DNA of 64,000 nucleotides, taken from NCBI RefSeq assembly GCF_004368965.1, contig NZ_SORO01000001.1, positions 2,698,001 to 2,762,000 on the forward strand, read 5' to 3'. The translations under genes were made by a program, and so were the position numbers. Below, one piece after another: positions 1 to 8,072 of this stretch. Numbering within the stretch: position 1 is the stretch's first letter; the number at the start of each line of letters is the position of its first letter. Origin of the DNA: Leptospira meyeri (GTDB lineage Bacteria > Spirochaetota > Leptospiria > Leptospirales > Leptospiraceae). A model generated the notes under the pieces. It did no database searches, was not told the origin of the DNA, and saw only the letters and a list, made by a program, of their open reading frames with translations.

Positions 1-411
1 TTAGATAAGGGGGAACCTCTCCCGGATTATTTCAAAAACCATCCGGTGTATTATGCGGGTCCTGCCAAAACTCCAGAAGGAATGCCATCTGGTTCATTTG
101 GTCCAACCACTGCTGGTCGTATGGATAGTTACGTTCCTCTTTTTCAAGAGAAAGGTTATTCTATGATTTCTCTTGCGAAAGGAAATCGTTCCAAAGTAGT
201 CACCGATAGTTGCAAAAAAAATGGTGGGTTTTATCTCGGATCCATCGGTGGTCCGGCCGCTCTTCTTGCAAAAGAAAATATCAAAAAGGTAGAAGTCCTC
301 GATTTTCCAGAATTAGGTATGGAAGCCGTTTGGTCGATTGATGTGGAAAACTTTCCTGCATTTATCGTAGTAGATGATAAAGGAAATGATTTTTTCCAAA
401 TGCTGAATTGA
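1..411 (+). CDS. Fumarate hydratase class I, C-terminal part (partial, 5' end outside window)
   Basis: The open frame runs from the first base to a TGA at 409-411 and gives 136 residues. It matches the C-terminal beta domain of class I (Fe-S dependent) fumarase/tartrate dehydratase. Visible marks are [24 protein letters not shown] and [15 protein letters not shown], the last being the characteristic Gly-rich stretch, followed by the usual [14 protein letters not shown] ending. The enzyme interconverts fumarate and malate in the TCA cycle. The [4Fe-4S] cysteines would lie upstream, outside the window. A second, unrelated fumarase (class II) lies about 2.2 kb downstream on the other strand. Confidence 0.9.
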   Translation, partial: LDKGEPLPDYFKNHPVYYAGPAKTPEGMPSGSFGPTTAGRMDSYVPLFQEKGYSMISLAKGNRSKVVTDSCKKNGGFYLGSIGGPAALLAKENIKKVEVLDFPELGMEAVWSIDVENFPAFIVVDDKGNDFFQMLN

Positions 412-429
412 TTAGTTTAAAAACCTAAG

Positions 430-1191
430 TTAGTCGTTAAGTGGAATCTTTTCAACCATTTGGGCGAATTCATACCCAAACTTATGAGCATCTCCTGGCC
501 ATCGTGCAGAGATAAAATTTTGATCTCTCACTGTAAAGCCGGCAGATGTATTGTTCGTTTTGTCTCGAAAAATACCGCTGTTACCACTTTGGAATTGGGA
601 AGAATGTTTCAAAAAAGACTTCACTTCGTCTTCGACAGTTATATTGTATGTGAGATAATAATCACCAAGCCAGAGTTTTGTTAAGTTATAAGCTAGTAAT
701 TCTTGTTTTTTGAGAAGAGACGTTGTGTTCAGATTATATAAAACTGATTTATTCGTATTTGGATCGATGCTTCTTGCAACAAGTAATACCCCATGGCAAA
801 TAGCACCAACTGGTTTTTTTTGATCGAAAAAGTTTACAATGATTGATTGCAGTATTTTTGATTCCAAATAAGGAATCATTCCTTTTGCATGTCCACCGGG
901 CAATAGAATTCCATTGTATGCATTGGGTTCAATTTGTTCATATGAAATGGGTTTTAGAAAATTTTGATCTTTTTCTAGGAGATCGTAATCAGCACGGGCA
1001 TCTCCACTCGCTCTTAAAATTGTTTTTAAGATACCTAAACCATCACCTAACAACATACGTTTATCAGCGTTGCCTTTTTTCCCCGAAGGAGTTGCAAACA
1101 CAACTTTATGTCTTTTTGCGGTAAGGATTCTCCAAGGAATACTAACTTCACTTGGATCAAAATCATTTTCAGGAATTGGAATGAGTATCAT
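430..1191 (-). CDS. DJ-1/PfpI family protein (class I glutamine amidotransferase-like)
   Basis: This 253-residue protein has the DJ-1/PfpI fold. It contains the LLPGGHAKGM stretch at about 97-106 and a nucleophile elbow GAICHG with Cys132-His133. An early acidic residue (Glu15, in DPSEVSIPW) could be the partner that lowers the Cys pKa. The length and the internal insertions resemble the Hsp31/glyoxalase III-like branch more than compact DJ-1, so a role in glyoxal or methylglyoxal detoxification or protein deglycation is possible but not shown. It converges with the fumarase gene, 18 bp apart, and no clear terminator separates them. The substrate is unknown. Confidence 0.8.
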   Translation of the reverse strand: MILIPIPENDFDPSEVSIPWRILTAKRHKVVFATPSGKKGNADKRMLLGDGLGILKTILRASGDARADYDLLEKDQNFLKPISYEQIEPNAYNGILLPGGHAKGMIPYLESKILQSIIVNFFDQKKPVGAICHGVLLVARSIDPNTNKSVLYNLNTTSLLKKQELLAYNLTKLWLGDYYLTYNITVEDEVKSFLKHSSQFQSGNSGIFRDKTNNTSAGFTVRDQNFISARWPGDAHKFGYEFAQMVEKIPLND

Positions 1192-1276
1192 AAGTTTGTC
1201 TTGTAAATTGAGTTCACAGTAAAAAAAAAATCCACATTTTTAAAAGCGAATTAAAATCTTTATAAGGTGAGTTACA

Positions 1277-1297
1277 AAGAAATCGAATGGATTTCTT
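1277..1297. promoter_or_regulatory. Inverted repeat upstream of the RibD-C reductase gene (dyad 1)
   Basis: AAGAAATC (1277-1284) and GATTTCTT (1290-1297) form a perfect 8-bp dyad around GAATG. Its centre (CGAATGG) matches that of the second dyad 27 bp downstream. It may be a regulator-binding site; the protein is unknown. Confidence 0.4.
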
Positions 1298-1323
1298 AGT
1301 AGACAGAAAACGATATACATTAT

Positions 1324-1339
1324 TTAACCGAATGGTTAA
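1324..1339. promoter_or_regulatory. Inverted repeat, ArsR- or TetR-like operator candidate (dyad 2)
   Basis: TTAACC-GAAT-GGTTAA is a perfect 6-bp dyad with a 4-bp spacer, about 100 bp upstream of the reductase start. RibD-C reductases and SRPBCC proteins are often controlled by small ArsR-type repressors, so an ArsR-type operator fits, but no such regulator is encoded in the window. Confidence 0.45.
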
Positions 1340-1437
1340 GTAATGGCTCACTTCATGCTAGTGTAAATTGACCCTATCCTTAGGCAGGGGCAAACTAGCC
1401 AGGAACGATTGTCATGTTAAATCCAAGGAGAAAATTG

Positions 1438-2091
1438 ATGGGTCAATTGAAGGTGAAAAGTTTTTCGATATCGATGGATGGTTTTGGCGCGGGTCCGAAT
1501 CAAAGTTTAGAAAATCCTCTGGGTGAAGGTGCAATGAAAGTTCATGAATGGGTATTTTCTACAAAATCCTTCCAGAAAATGCATGGAAGTGGGAGTGGCG
1601 GAGAATTGGGAATCGACAATGATTTTGCAGAAGCAGGATTTTTAAACATCGGAGCTTGGATTTTAGGCCGCAATATGTTTGGTCCGATTCGCGGAGAGTG
1701 GCCGAATGAAGAATGGAAGGGATGGTGGGGAACAAATCCACCGTATCATTGTCCAGTTTATGTTTTGACAAATCATCCGCGGGAACCCATTTCAATGGAA
1801 GGTGGCACAACGTTTCATTTTGTTACAGAAGGAATTCACAAAGCGCTCGAATTAGCTCAAAAATCTGCTGGAAACAAAGATGTGCGATTGGGTGGAGGAG
1901 TTTCTACAATCCGTCAATATTTACAAGAAAAACTAATTGATGAATTACACCTTGTGGTTTCTCCCGTTCTGTTGGGTAGGGGTGAGTCTTTGTTATCGGG
2001 AATCGATCTTATTTCTCTAGGATACGAATTGACAACCTACAAAACATCGCCTAAAGCTATGCATTTGATCATAGAAAGAAAAAATGGGTAA
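1438..2091 (+). CDS. Dihydrofolate reductase family protein (RibD C-terminal domain)
   Basis: A single RibD-C/DHFR-like domain of 217 residues, predicted to be a cytoplasmic NAD(P)H-dependent reductase. It starts with the beta strand KSFSISMDGFGAG. The nucleotide-binding region VRLGGGVSTIRQYLQEKLIDELHLVVSPVLLG lies near the C-terminus (about 145-175). I chose ATG 1438 because AAGGAG at 1425-1430 lies 7 bases upstream; an in-frame ATG at 1414 has only a weak AGGA. The gene is followed by a good terminator and sits behind two dyads. The substrate is unknown; stand-alone members are usually not riboflavin enzymes. Confidence 0.8.
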   Translation: MGQLKVKSFSISMDGFGAGPNQSLENPLGEGAMKVHEWVFSTKSFQKMHGSGSGGELGIDNDFAEAGFLNIGAWILGRNMFGPIRGEWPNEEWKGWWGTNPPYHCPVYVLTNHPREPISMEGGTTFHFVTEGIHKALELAQKSAGNKDVRLGGGVSTIRQYLQEKLIDELHLVVSPVLLGRGESLLSGIDLISLGYELTTYKTSPKAMHLIIERKNG

Positions 2092-2098
2092 AAAAATG

Positions 2099-2147
2099 TT
2101 CAAACACTTTGATTTAATGTTCAAGGTGTTTGAATTTCTATTTTTTG
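2099..2147 (+). terminator. Rho-independent terminator after the RibD-C reductase
   Basis: TTCAAACACTTTGA pairs with TCAAGGTGTTTGAA (one G-T wobble), giving a stem of about 14 bp with a short loop. It is followed by TTTCTATTTTTT and begins 7 bases after the stop codon. Confidence 0.75.
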
Positions 2148-2207
2148 ATGATTTAAGGTATTCAGCTAACATAAGTAAAATGATTATTTGGGGGAGAGTG
2201 AATTTTC

Positions 2208-2603
2208 ATGTGTAAAACGATCAAACAGAAAGTGAAATTCAAAGCAAATCCATTTGCCATTTACCAATTGCTGGCTGATACCAAAAAAATTTCGGCACTG
2301 ACTGGCAAACCTGCAAACATTAGTAAAAACATTGGCGGTAATTTTTCGTTAATGTCTGGAAAGGTTTCCGGGATTATCGTCGATTTAAAACCATCAGAAC
2401 GCATTGTGCAGGCATGGAGAAGAGAAGATTTTCCAGAAGGAATATTTTCTATGGTGACAGTTACATTAAAGGAAACTGCAGATGGAGGAACCAACTTGGT
2501 TTTAACTCATAGAGGTGTACCAAAAGAACTCATCGATGACGTTGAAGAAAATTGGCGGCAAAACTTTTGGGAAAAGATTAAACTATCAATCAAAACTGGA
2601 TAG
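2208..2603 (+). CDS. SRPBCC (START/AHSA1-like) domain protein
   Basis: This 131-residue protein consists of one SRPBCC/AHSA1 hydrophobic-pocket domain. The opening KVKFKANPFAIYQLLADTKK is the usual first strand and helix. GGNFSLMSGKVSGIIVDLKP and IVQAWRREDFPEG follow, and TVTLKETADGGTNLVLTHRGVP is the typical AHSA1 strand pair. It is probably cytoplasmic and binds a small hydrophobic ligand. The partner is unknown. A GGGGGAG tract at about 2190-2196 lies upstream of the start, but is further from the ATG than usual. Confidence 0.8.
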   Translation: MCKTIKQKVKFKANPFAIYQLLADTKKISALTGKPANISKNIGGNFSLMSGKVSGIIVDLKPSERIVQAWRREDFPEGIFSMVTVTLKETADGGTNLVLTHRGVPKELIDDVEENWRQNFWEKIKLSIKTG

Positions 2604-2639
2604 TATTGTTAACATTAGTTAACTAAAATTGCCGTGATT

Positions 2640-4025
2640 CTATTTTCCGATCATTTTTTTAGGATCCACCCAAAGATCAAATTCTTCTGCTGTTAGTAAT
2701 CCTAACTTAACTCCCGCTTCTTTTAAAGTAGAATTATCTTTATGAGCTGTTTTGGCAATTTTGGCTGCATTGTCATATCCAATGTGGGGATTGAGAGCCG
2801 TAACAAGCATAAGGGACCTATTTAAGTTTTGGTTTATGGTTTCTTTATTGGCCACAATTCCCCTTGCACAATGTTCTTCGAAAGACAGGGTCGCATCAGC
2901 TAACAATCGTATGGAATTGAGTACATTAAAAATGATCAGCGGTTTATATACATTCAATTCAAAATTTCCCGAAGCCCCACCGACATTTACTGCTACATCA
3001 TTTCCGATGACTTGTGCGGCCACCATGGTCATGGCTTCGGATTGAGTGGGATTGACTTTGCCTGGCATAATGGATGAACCTGGCTCATTTTCAGGAATGG
3101 AAATTTCACCGATTCCCGATCGTGGGCCAGAGGCTAACCAGCGTATATCGTTTGCTATCTTCATCAGGGAACAGGCAATCGTTTTCAAAACTCCACTCAC
3201 TTCCACAAGGGAATCATGGGTAGCCAAAGCCTCAAATTTGTTTTCTGCAGTGACAAAGGGAAGTCCTGTTTCTTTCGCAATGGCAGCAGCGGCTTTCATT
3301 GCGAAATCCGGATGTGTATTGAGCCCTGTTCCCACGGCAGTACCTCCAAGTGCCAATCGATAAACAGATGGTAATACCCGTTTGGTTCTATCAATGGAAT
3401 AGGATAACTGTTGTACATAACCTGAAAATTCCTGACCGAGAGTGAGAGGGGTAGCATCTTGTAAATGGGTTCTGCCAATTTTAATGATATCCGCAAACTC
3501 TTTTGTTTTATTTTCCAAAGTATCATGAAGCGTTTGTAAGGCGGGAATTAATTTGTGAACCAATTGTTCTGCACAGGCAATGTGCATGGCTGTCGGAAAG
3601 GTATCGTTTGAACTTTGGGCATTGTTGACATCATCATTGGGATGGATTGGTTTTTTGGAACCCATAACTCCGCCGGCCATTTCAATGGCTCTGTTGGAGA
3701 TGACTTCATTCACATTCATATTGGTTTGGGTTCCCGATCCTGTTTGCCAAATCACAAGAGGGAAATGTTCATCTAAAGTTCCATTGATGACTTCTTCAGC
3801 CGCCTTCACGATGAGATCTGTTTTTTCTAAGGATAATATTCCCAAATCTCTGTTTGTCAGTGCTGCGGATTTTTTTAAAATCCCAAGAGCTCGAATCATT
3901 TCTCTGGGAAATCTGTCATTACCTATGTGGAAGTGGTGGAGGGAACGTTCGGTTTGGGCACCCCAATAACGAGAGTTTTCCACTTCAATTTCGCCCATAG
4001 AGTCGGATTCAATTCTTGTTTTCAT
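2640..4025 (-). CDS. fumC: Fumarate hydratase class II
   Basis: A full-length 461-residue class II fumarase of the aspartase/fumarase superfamily. Visible marks are the N-terminal [35 protein letters not shown] at about 95-115, [16 protein letters not shown] around 185-200, and the family signature [15 protein letters not shown] that carries the catalytic Ser. The enzyme is oxygen-stable, iron-free and homotetrameric, and hydrates fumarate to malate. The genome therefore encodes both fumarase classes within 3 kb. No operon partner is evident; the next reverse-strand gene upstream is 141 bp away and ends in its own hairpin. Confidence 0.96.
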   Translation of the reverse strand: MKTRIESDSMGEIEVENSRYWGAQTERSLHHFHIGNDRFPREMIRALGILKKSAALTNRDLGILSLEKTDLIVKAAEEVINGTLDEHFPLVIWQTGSGTQTNMNVNEVISNRAIEMAGGVMGSKKPIHPNDDVNNAQSSNDTFPTAMHIACAEQLVHKLIPALQTLHDTLENKTKEFADIIKIGRTHLQDATPLTLGQEFSGYVQQLSYSIDRTKRVLPSVYRLALGGTAVGTGLNTHPDFAMKAAAAIAKETGLPFVTAENKFEALATHDSLVEVSGVLKTIACSLMKIANDIRWLASGPRSGIGEISIPENEPGSSIMPGKVNPTQSEAMTMVAAQVIGNDVAVNVGGASGNFELNVYKPLIIFNVLNSIRLLADATLSFEEHCARGIVANKETINQNLNRSLMLVTALNPHIGYDNAAKIAKTAHKDNSTLKEAGVKLGLLTAEEFDLWVDPKKMIGK

Positions 4026-4114
4026 ATTCCCTCTAGATTTAATTTAAATAAATTGTTCTCTTTATGTAGACAGAGTTAGATTTGAGAATCGAAAAAGAAA
4101 AAACTGGGAATGAA

Positions 4115-4150
4115 AAATTGAAACTCTCCCGTGTTAGAGATTACGGGAGG
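4115..4150 (-). terminator. Hairpin downstream of the 123-residue membrane protein gene
   Basis: On the reverse strand CTCCCGT (from 4149) pairs with ACGGGAG (to 4126) around a 10-base loop. A T-rich tail follows but is offset by several bases, so this is a probable but not ideal terminator. Confidence 0.5.
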
Positions 4151-4166
4151 GATTTATCATCAAAAA

Positions 4167-4538
4167 TTAAAATGGTTGGTAGAAGGCAAGATAAGCAGCA
4201 AACAGACCCAGAACTGGAAAAACAAACCATAGGATTTTAGCAAATTTCTCTTTTTTGGAAGCCATTGCTAAAAGACCACCAAACGCAAGCCAGATGACAA
4301 TTTTTAAAATCACCCAAACTGGAAGTGCCGAATGGGAAATTCCACGAAACTTCATGAGTCCAAATCCAGCAACGAGTAAGAGTAAAAGTCCTACACCGTG
4401 AAAGATGGCTGCAACAGCTTTGAATTTGTTTTCCGATTTTTTTCCCCCATTGATGGTGTAAAGAGTGATTCCTCCGAGGGATAAAAATAAAAGGAACATT
4501 CCGAAAATATGGATAAGTTTATACGCTTCGTATGACAC
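4167..4538 (-). CDS. Small integral membrane protein, unknown function
   Basis: A 123-residue protein with about four predicted transmembrane helices (roughly 8-28, 42-62, 72-92, 100-120). The loops are short and basic, for example GGKKSENKF and SKKEKFAK. His10 near the start and the overall layout recall SirB-like or DUF-type four-helix membrane proteins, but there is no diagnostic motif and I do not assign a function. It is divergent from the P-loop kinase gene, 97 bp away, and is probably a single-gene transcript. Confidence 0.7.
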   Translation of the reverse strand: MSYEAYKLIHIFGMFLLFLSLGGITLYTINGGKKSENKFKAVAAIFHGVGLLLLLVAGFGLMKFRGISHSALPVWVILKIVIWLAFGGLLAMASKKEKFAKILWFVFPVLGLFAAYLAFYQPF

Positions 4539-4635
4539 AAAAGTCTCCTTGTTTCTGCTCTATTCTTTCAAACAGAACCATTCCTTGCTAGATTTTTCTC
4601 TTTTCTTTATAGGAAAAAGAACTAGGTTTTGGTGA

Positions 4636-5088
4636 ATGGAACCAAAAAATTTGTCTAACTCTGAAACAAATCCCACCTCAAGTGAGACAAACAAAACTCT
4701 ACTTGTATTACGAGGAATTCCAGGTTCTGGGAAAACGAGTTTAGCAAATGCCATTTCCCTAACCAATGGAGCACCGATCTATTCGATTGATTCCTATTTT
4801 GAAAACGAAGTTGGTGAATATCATTTTGATTATCAAAAAAACCATTTAGCTTATAAAGACTGTGAAGCCAAAACTAAACATGCTCTCGAACGGAATCTCC
4901 CTTTTATCATCGTAGACAATACATTTACTTTGGAGTGGGAATTGGAACCTTATATACGTTTAGCGAATGAATTTGAATATAAACTTCATGTTGTGACTGT
5001 GGAGAACAGACACGGGGGAAAAAATGTACATCAAATTCCCGAAGAACAAATAGAGAAGATGAAGGCGAAGTATCGAGTGGTTTTATAG
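4636..5088 (+). CDS. P-loop NTPase, small kinase-like (AAA_33/zeta-toxin-like)
   Basis: A 150-residue P-loop protein. The Walker A motif GIPGSGKT is at residues 27-34. FIIVDNTFTLEWELEPYI around 90-107 looks like the Walker B/NT motif of AAA_33 kinases related to N4BP2 and polynucleotide kinase. The first 20 residues are polar and Ser/Thr-rich and probably disordered. The substrate (a nucleic acid end, nucleotide or small molecule) cannot be read from the sequence. An alternative assignment is a zeta-type kinase, but no antitoxin lies next to it. Confidence 0.75.
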   Translation: MEPKNLSNSETNPTSSETNKTLLVLRGIPGSGKTSLANAISLTNGAPIYSIDSYFENEVGEYHFDYQKNHLAYKDCEAKTKHALERNLPFIIVDNTFTLEWELEPYIRLANEFEYKLHVVTVENRHGGKNVHQIPEEQIEKMKAKYRVVL

Positions 5089-5160
5089 GGTGGTTTATTG
5101 TAGAAAGACTTCTTTTTATATTTAAAAGAAATTTTTCGTTGGCTTTAGACTTTCGGGAAA

Positions 5161-5250
5161 ATGAAAAAAATCGATTATGGTGAGTTGATTGAAGGATGGG
5201 TGAGAAATGAATTCCCTTTTCAAAAAAAACCGCCGCTAACCTTAAGTTAA
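5161..5250 (+). CDS. Possible 29-residue small ORF (doubtful)
   Basis: ATG at 5161 opens a frame of 29 codons that reads MKKIDYGELIEGWVRNEF at its start. GGGAAA lies just upstream. The composition looks protein-like, but the frame runs into the terminator of the RRM gene and nothing supports its expression. It may be a decayed gene remnant. Confidence 0.15.
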   Translation: MKKIDYGELIEGWVRNEFPFQKKPPLTLS

Positions 5251-5263
5251 GCGACGGATTTTT
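5222..5263 (-). terminator. Terminator of the RRM protein gene, possibly bidirectional
   Basis: On the reverse strand CCGTCGCTTAAC pairs with GTTAGCGGCGG around a CTTAA loop, with one wobble and one bulge, followed by eight T. On the forward strand the same stem is followed by ATTTTT, so it may also stop transcripts from the P-loop gene. Confidence 0.8.
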
Positions 5264-5274
5264 AACAAACTAGA

Positions 5275-5538
5275 TTATCTCCAGTTGTTAGTTTTAGGTT
5301 TTGCGATGTTTACTTTCATCTCACGGTTAAGAATGTTCTTTCCGTTAAGTTCTTTAATTGCGTTATCAGCTTCTTTTCCATCTTTCATTTCGATGAATCC
5401 GAAACCTTTAGAGCGGCCAGAATACTGGTCAGTGATGATTTTTGCAGAAGTTACTGCTCCGTGTGCTCCGAAAAGCTCACTGAGTTTACCTTCAGTCATA
5501 TCGTAAGAGAGGTTGCCAACGTAAATGTTTACTGACAT
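5275..5538 (-). CDS. RNA-binding protein with a single RRM domain
   Basis: This 87-residue protein is one RNA recognition motif. RNP-2 is IYVGNL at residues 5-10 and RNP-1 is KGFGFIEM at about 45-52; both aromatic positions that stack on RNA are present. The C-terminus is short and basic (AKPKTNNWR). Bacterial single-RRM proteins of this type are cytoplasmic, bind single-stranded RNA and are often cold-induced. AGGA lies upstream of the ATG. The 256 bp between it and the upstream slyD-type gene leaves room for its own promoter and a leader, and a strong terminator follows. Confidence 0.93.
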   Translation of the reverse strand: MSVNIYVGNLSYDMTEGKLSELFGAHGAVTSAKIITDQYSGRSKGFGFIEMKDGKEADNAIKELNGKNILNREMKVNIAKPKTNNWR

Positions 5539-5794
5539 AGTTTTTGTCCTGTTTGTTAAAGTTGACTCGGGAATTCTAGATTTACAATCGTCGGGACCCT
5601 ATGCGGGATTTTGGGTAAGAACTCCAGAAAAATGCAGGGAAAAACTTGGGAAAGCTACCAGCGTGCAAGCTTGAAAGGACTACTTCGGCGGTGAAAATCA
5701 ACAATACTCTGAATCTTCTGTCAGTGTAATTACCCTTTCTAAAAAAAGCAATCTGAAAGAAGACTCAGGGAGAAAATTACGAAAAAAGAGAATT

Positions 5795-6286
5795 CTAGTG
5801 GTGGTGGTGTCCGCCTGGACCGTGCACGTGACCGTGTTGCAATTCTTCTTCCGTTGCCTCGCGAATGGATTTAATTGTGACTGCAAAGTGGAGGGTTTCT
5901 CCAGCTAACGGGTGATTGCCGTTCAGAATGACATCTGCGTCACGAACTTCTTGTAAGTATAGAACCATTCTACCTTCAGGAGTGTCTGTTTGAAATTCCA
6001 TTCCCACTTCCAACTCTGCTTCCGGTGGGAGTTCTGTTTTAGGAACTTGAAAGATGAGAGCTTCGTTATATGTCCCATAACCATCTTCAGGTGGTACAGT
6101 TACATTTTTAGAATCTCCGTTTACTAATCCTTCTAATTCTTTTTCCAAACCGGGAATGATGTTTTGCCAGCCGTGGAGGTATAATAGTGGTTCGTCTGAT
6201 TGGTCCAGAGTTTCTCCCTGGGCGTTCTTTAGGTGATAGGAAAATCCTACAACCATTCCTTTGCTGATGGTTTTTGACATATTCAT
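5795..6286 (-). CDS. slyD: FKBP-type peptidyl-prolyl isomerase, SlyD-like
   Basis: A 163-residue SlyD-type FKBP. The domain begins ISKGMVVGFSYHLKNAQGE, and FKBP strands LLYLHGWQNIIPGLEKELEGL follow. The insert-in-flap chaperone domain spans about 75-130 (PPEDGYGTYNE is the typical entry). The C-terminus is a short His-rich tail, HGHVHGPGGHHHH, which in SlyD binds nickel. Predicted roles are proline isomerisation, folding help and metal handling in the cytoplasm. The tail is shorter and poorer in Cys than in the E. coli protein. Two start codons (6286, 6280) are possible. Confidence 0.93.
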   Translation of the reverse strand: MNMSKTISKGMVVGFSYHLKNAQGETLDQSDEPLLYLHGWQNIIPGLEKELEGLVNGDSKNVTVPPEDGYGTYNEALIFQVPKTELPPEAELEVGMEFQTDTPEGRMVLYLQEVRDADVILNGNHPLAGETLHFAVTIKSIREATEEELQHGHVHGPGGHHHH

Positions 6287-6379
6287 TACATTCTACCAAT
6301 GGAAAAAAATACTGCAACCGAATAAAAGGTTGGTACCAAATTGTAATCAAAGAAATTGAACCTTGGAAATATTACATCT

Positions 6380-8056
6380 ATGAATTGGTCACTACTTATT
6401 CAAGTTTTAGGTGGACTCGGGATTTTCATCTACGGGATGAAATTACTAAGTGAGTCCTTACAACGTGTGGCGGGAGATCGGCTTCGCACCTTTCTTTCGT
6501 CTATGACGAGAAACAGAGTTTCTGCTGTGTTCAGCGGATTATTTATTACATCTACAATACAATCCAGCTCGGCAACCACCGTTCTTGTGGTTGGATTTGT
6601 GAATGCCGGTTTAATTTCTCTCGCTCAAGCCATCGGTGTCATCATGGGGGCCAATATTGGAACCACCATCACTGCGTGGATTGTCTCCTTTTTAGGATTT
6701 AAGTTTAATATTGCATCATTCGCATTGCCAGCAGTAGCCGCAGGGGTGATCTTAAATTTTTCACGAAAAGAAAGTAGATCCGGTTGGGGAAGTTTCCTCA
6801 TTGGGTTTGGATTTTTGTTTTTAGGATTGGATTATTTAAAAACATCCGTTCCTGATAGTGCAAAGGATCCAGAGAGTTTTCTTTTTTTACAACAATACAC
6901 AAATATGGGATTCAACTCCATACTGTTGTTTGTTCTCATTGGAGCTTTGCTCACAATCGTGATTCAATCTTCCTCTGCATCCACAACCATTACCATCACT
7001 TTGGCGTTCTCTGGTTATATCCCAATTGATGCCGCTTATGGTATGATCCTAGGTGAGAACATTGGAACCACCATCACTGCAAACCTTGCGGCAATTCCGG
7101 GAAATCGAAATGCCAAAAAGGCAGCTCTGGCTCACACCTTGTTCAATGTGTTCGGTGTGCTATGGGCACTTCTCTTTTTCAAAATGTTCACTGGTATTGT
7201 GGATGATTTGATTCCTGGAGATCCACTCACTGATAAAGAATCAACAAGATTCCATATTTCATTGTTTCACACAATGTTTAACATAACAAACACCCTGATC
7301 CTCATTTGGTTTGTGAATACAATTTCCAAAGTGGTAAGTGCCATTGTTGACGGTCTTGCTTCTAAAACTGGAAAAGATAAAGATTCCATTCGATTATTAC
7401 AAGCAGGTAGCGTAAAAACAACTGAACTTGCAATGGTGGAGCTGGTTGAGTTCACTAAAAAAATCATTCGAGATACGTATGATTTCCTTCGTTTGACAGA
7501 ACAAATTTTACTTCAGCCATACGATGCCACAAGAATTGGCCAAGTATTGAAAAAAGAAGAAGAACTAGACCAAGTTCGCACAGAAGTTTTGACCTACCTA
7601 AATCAAATCCAAGAAACCGGTGTCACTGGTAACTATGCGAAAGATGTTTTAGGTATTATGGAAAGAGTGAAGGCTGTGGAAGAGATGGGCGATAACTTTG
7701 CATCCATTGCAAGGAAAATAAGAAAATCTCACCGCCAAAAAGTGTCATTGGACAAAACGTTCGGTAATTCTGTAAAAGACCAAATGGATTTACTCAAACA
7801 CCACTACGACATTTTGCTTGTGAACTTGGACCAAAGTGAAACATTTGATATCCTTGGTAATCCGCAGATTCGTAACCAAAGTCGCGAATATCGTTTTCAA
7901 ATGATTCGTTCCATTAAAAAGAACGATTCTAAAGTGAAGAAGAAAAAGTATCAGAAAAAAGATAATTTGATGCCAGCTCTTCTTTATCGTGATATTTCCC
8001 GTAATTTGGACAATATTTCCAGACTATTGAATGCGGCAATTTATGCGGACGTTTAG
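6380..8056 (+). CDS. Na/Pi-cotransporter family protein with PhoU-like tail
   Basis: An integral inner-membrane protein of 558 residues. It has the two QSSS repeats that define the Na/phosphate symporter family: STIQSSSATTVLVVGF near residue 55 and VIQSSSASTTITITLAF near 200. Each is followed by G-x-NIGTT, and together they form the inverted-repeat transport core. About eight helices occupy residues 1-330. The last 200 residues are soluble, helical and PhoU-like, as in YjbB/NptA-type proteins. Predicted function is sodium-coupled phosphate uptake or efflux. ATG 6380 is chosen; a TTG at 6356 would add 8 residues, and neither start has a good ribosome-binding site. The terminator overlaps the stop codon. 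Confidence 0.9.
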   Translation: MNWSLLIQVLGGLGIFIYGMKLLSESLQRVAGDRLRTFLSSMTRNRVSAVFSGLFITSTIQSSSATTVLVVGFVNAGLISLAQAIGVIMGANIGTTITAWIVSFLGFKFNIASFALPAVAAGVILNFSRKESRSGWGSFLIGFGFLFLGLDYLKTSVPDSAKDPESFLFLQQYTNMGFNSILLFVLIGALLTIVIQSSSASTTITITLAFSGYIPIDAAYGMILGENIGTTITANLAAIPGNRNAKKAALAHTLFNVFGVLWALLFFKMFTGIVDDLIPGDPLTDKESTRFHISLFHTMFNITNTLILIWFVNTISKVVSAIVDGLASKTGKDKDSIRLLQAGSVKTTELAMVELVEFTKKIIRDTYDFLRLTEQILLQPYDATRIGQVLKKEEELDQVRTEVLTYLNQIQETGVTGNYAKDVLGIMERVKAVEEMGDNFASIARKIRKSHRQKVSLDKTFGNSVKDQMDLLKHHYDILLVNLDQSETFDILGNPQIRNQSREYRFQMIRSIKKNDSKVKKKKYQKKDNLMPALLYRDISRNLDNISRLLNAAIYADV

Positions 8057-8072
8057 TCCGCCTATTTTGTTT
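8045..8072 (+). terminator. Terminator overlapping the stop codon of the Na/Pi cotransporter gene
   Basis: GCGGAC (8045-8050) and GTCCGC (8056-8061) form a 6-bp GC-rich stem with loop GTTTA, followed by CTATTTTGTTT. The first arm lies inside the last codons. Confidence 0.65.

Noticed and set aside
5161..5250. Short frame MKKIDYGELIEGWVRNEF... as a real peptide
   Set aside because: Kept only as a low-confidence entry; it ends within a terminator and has no supporting signal beyond composition.
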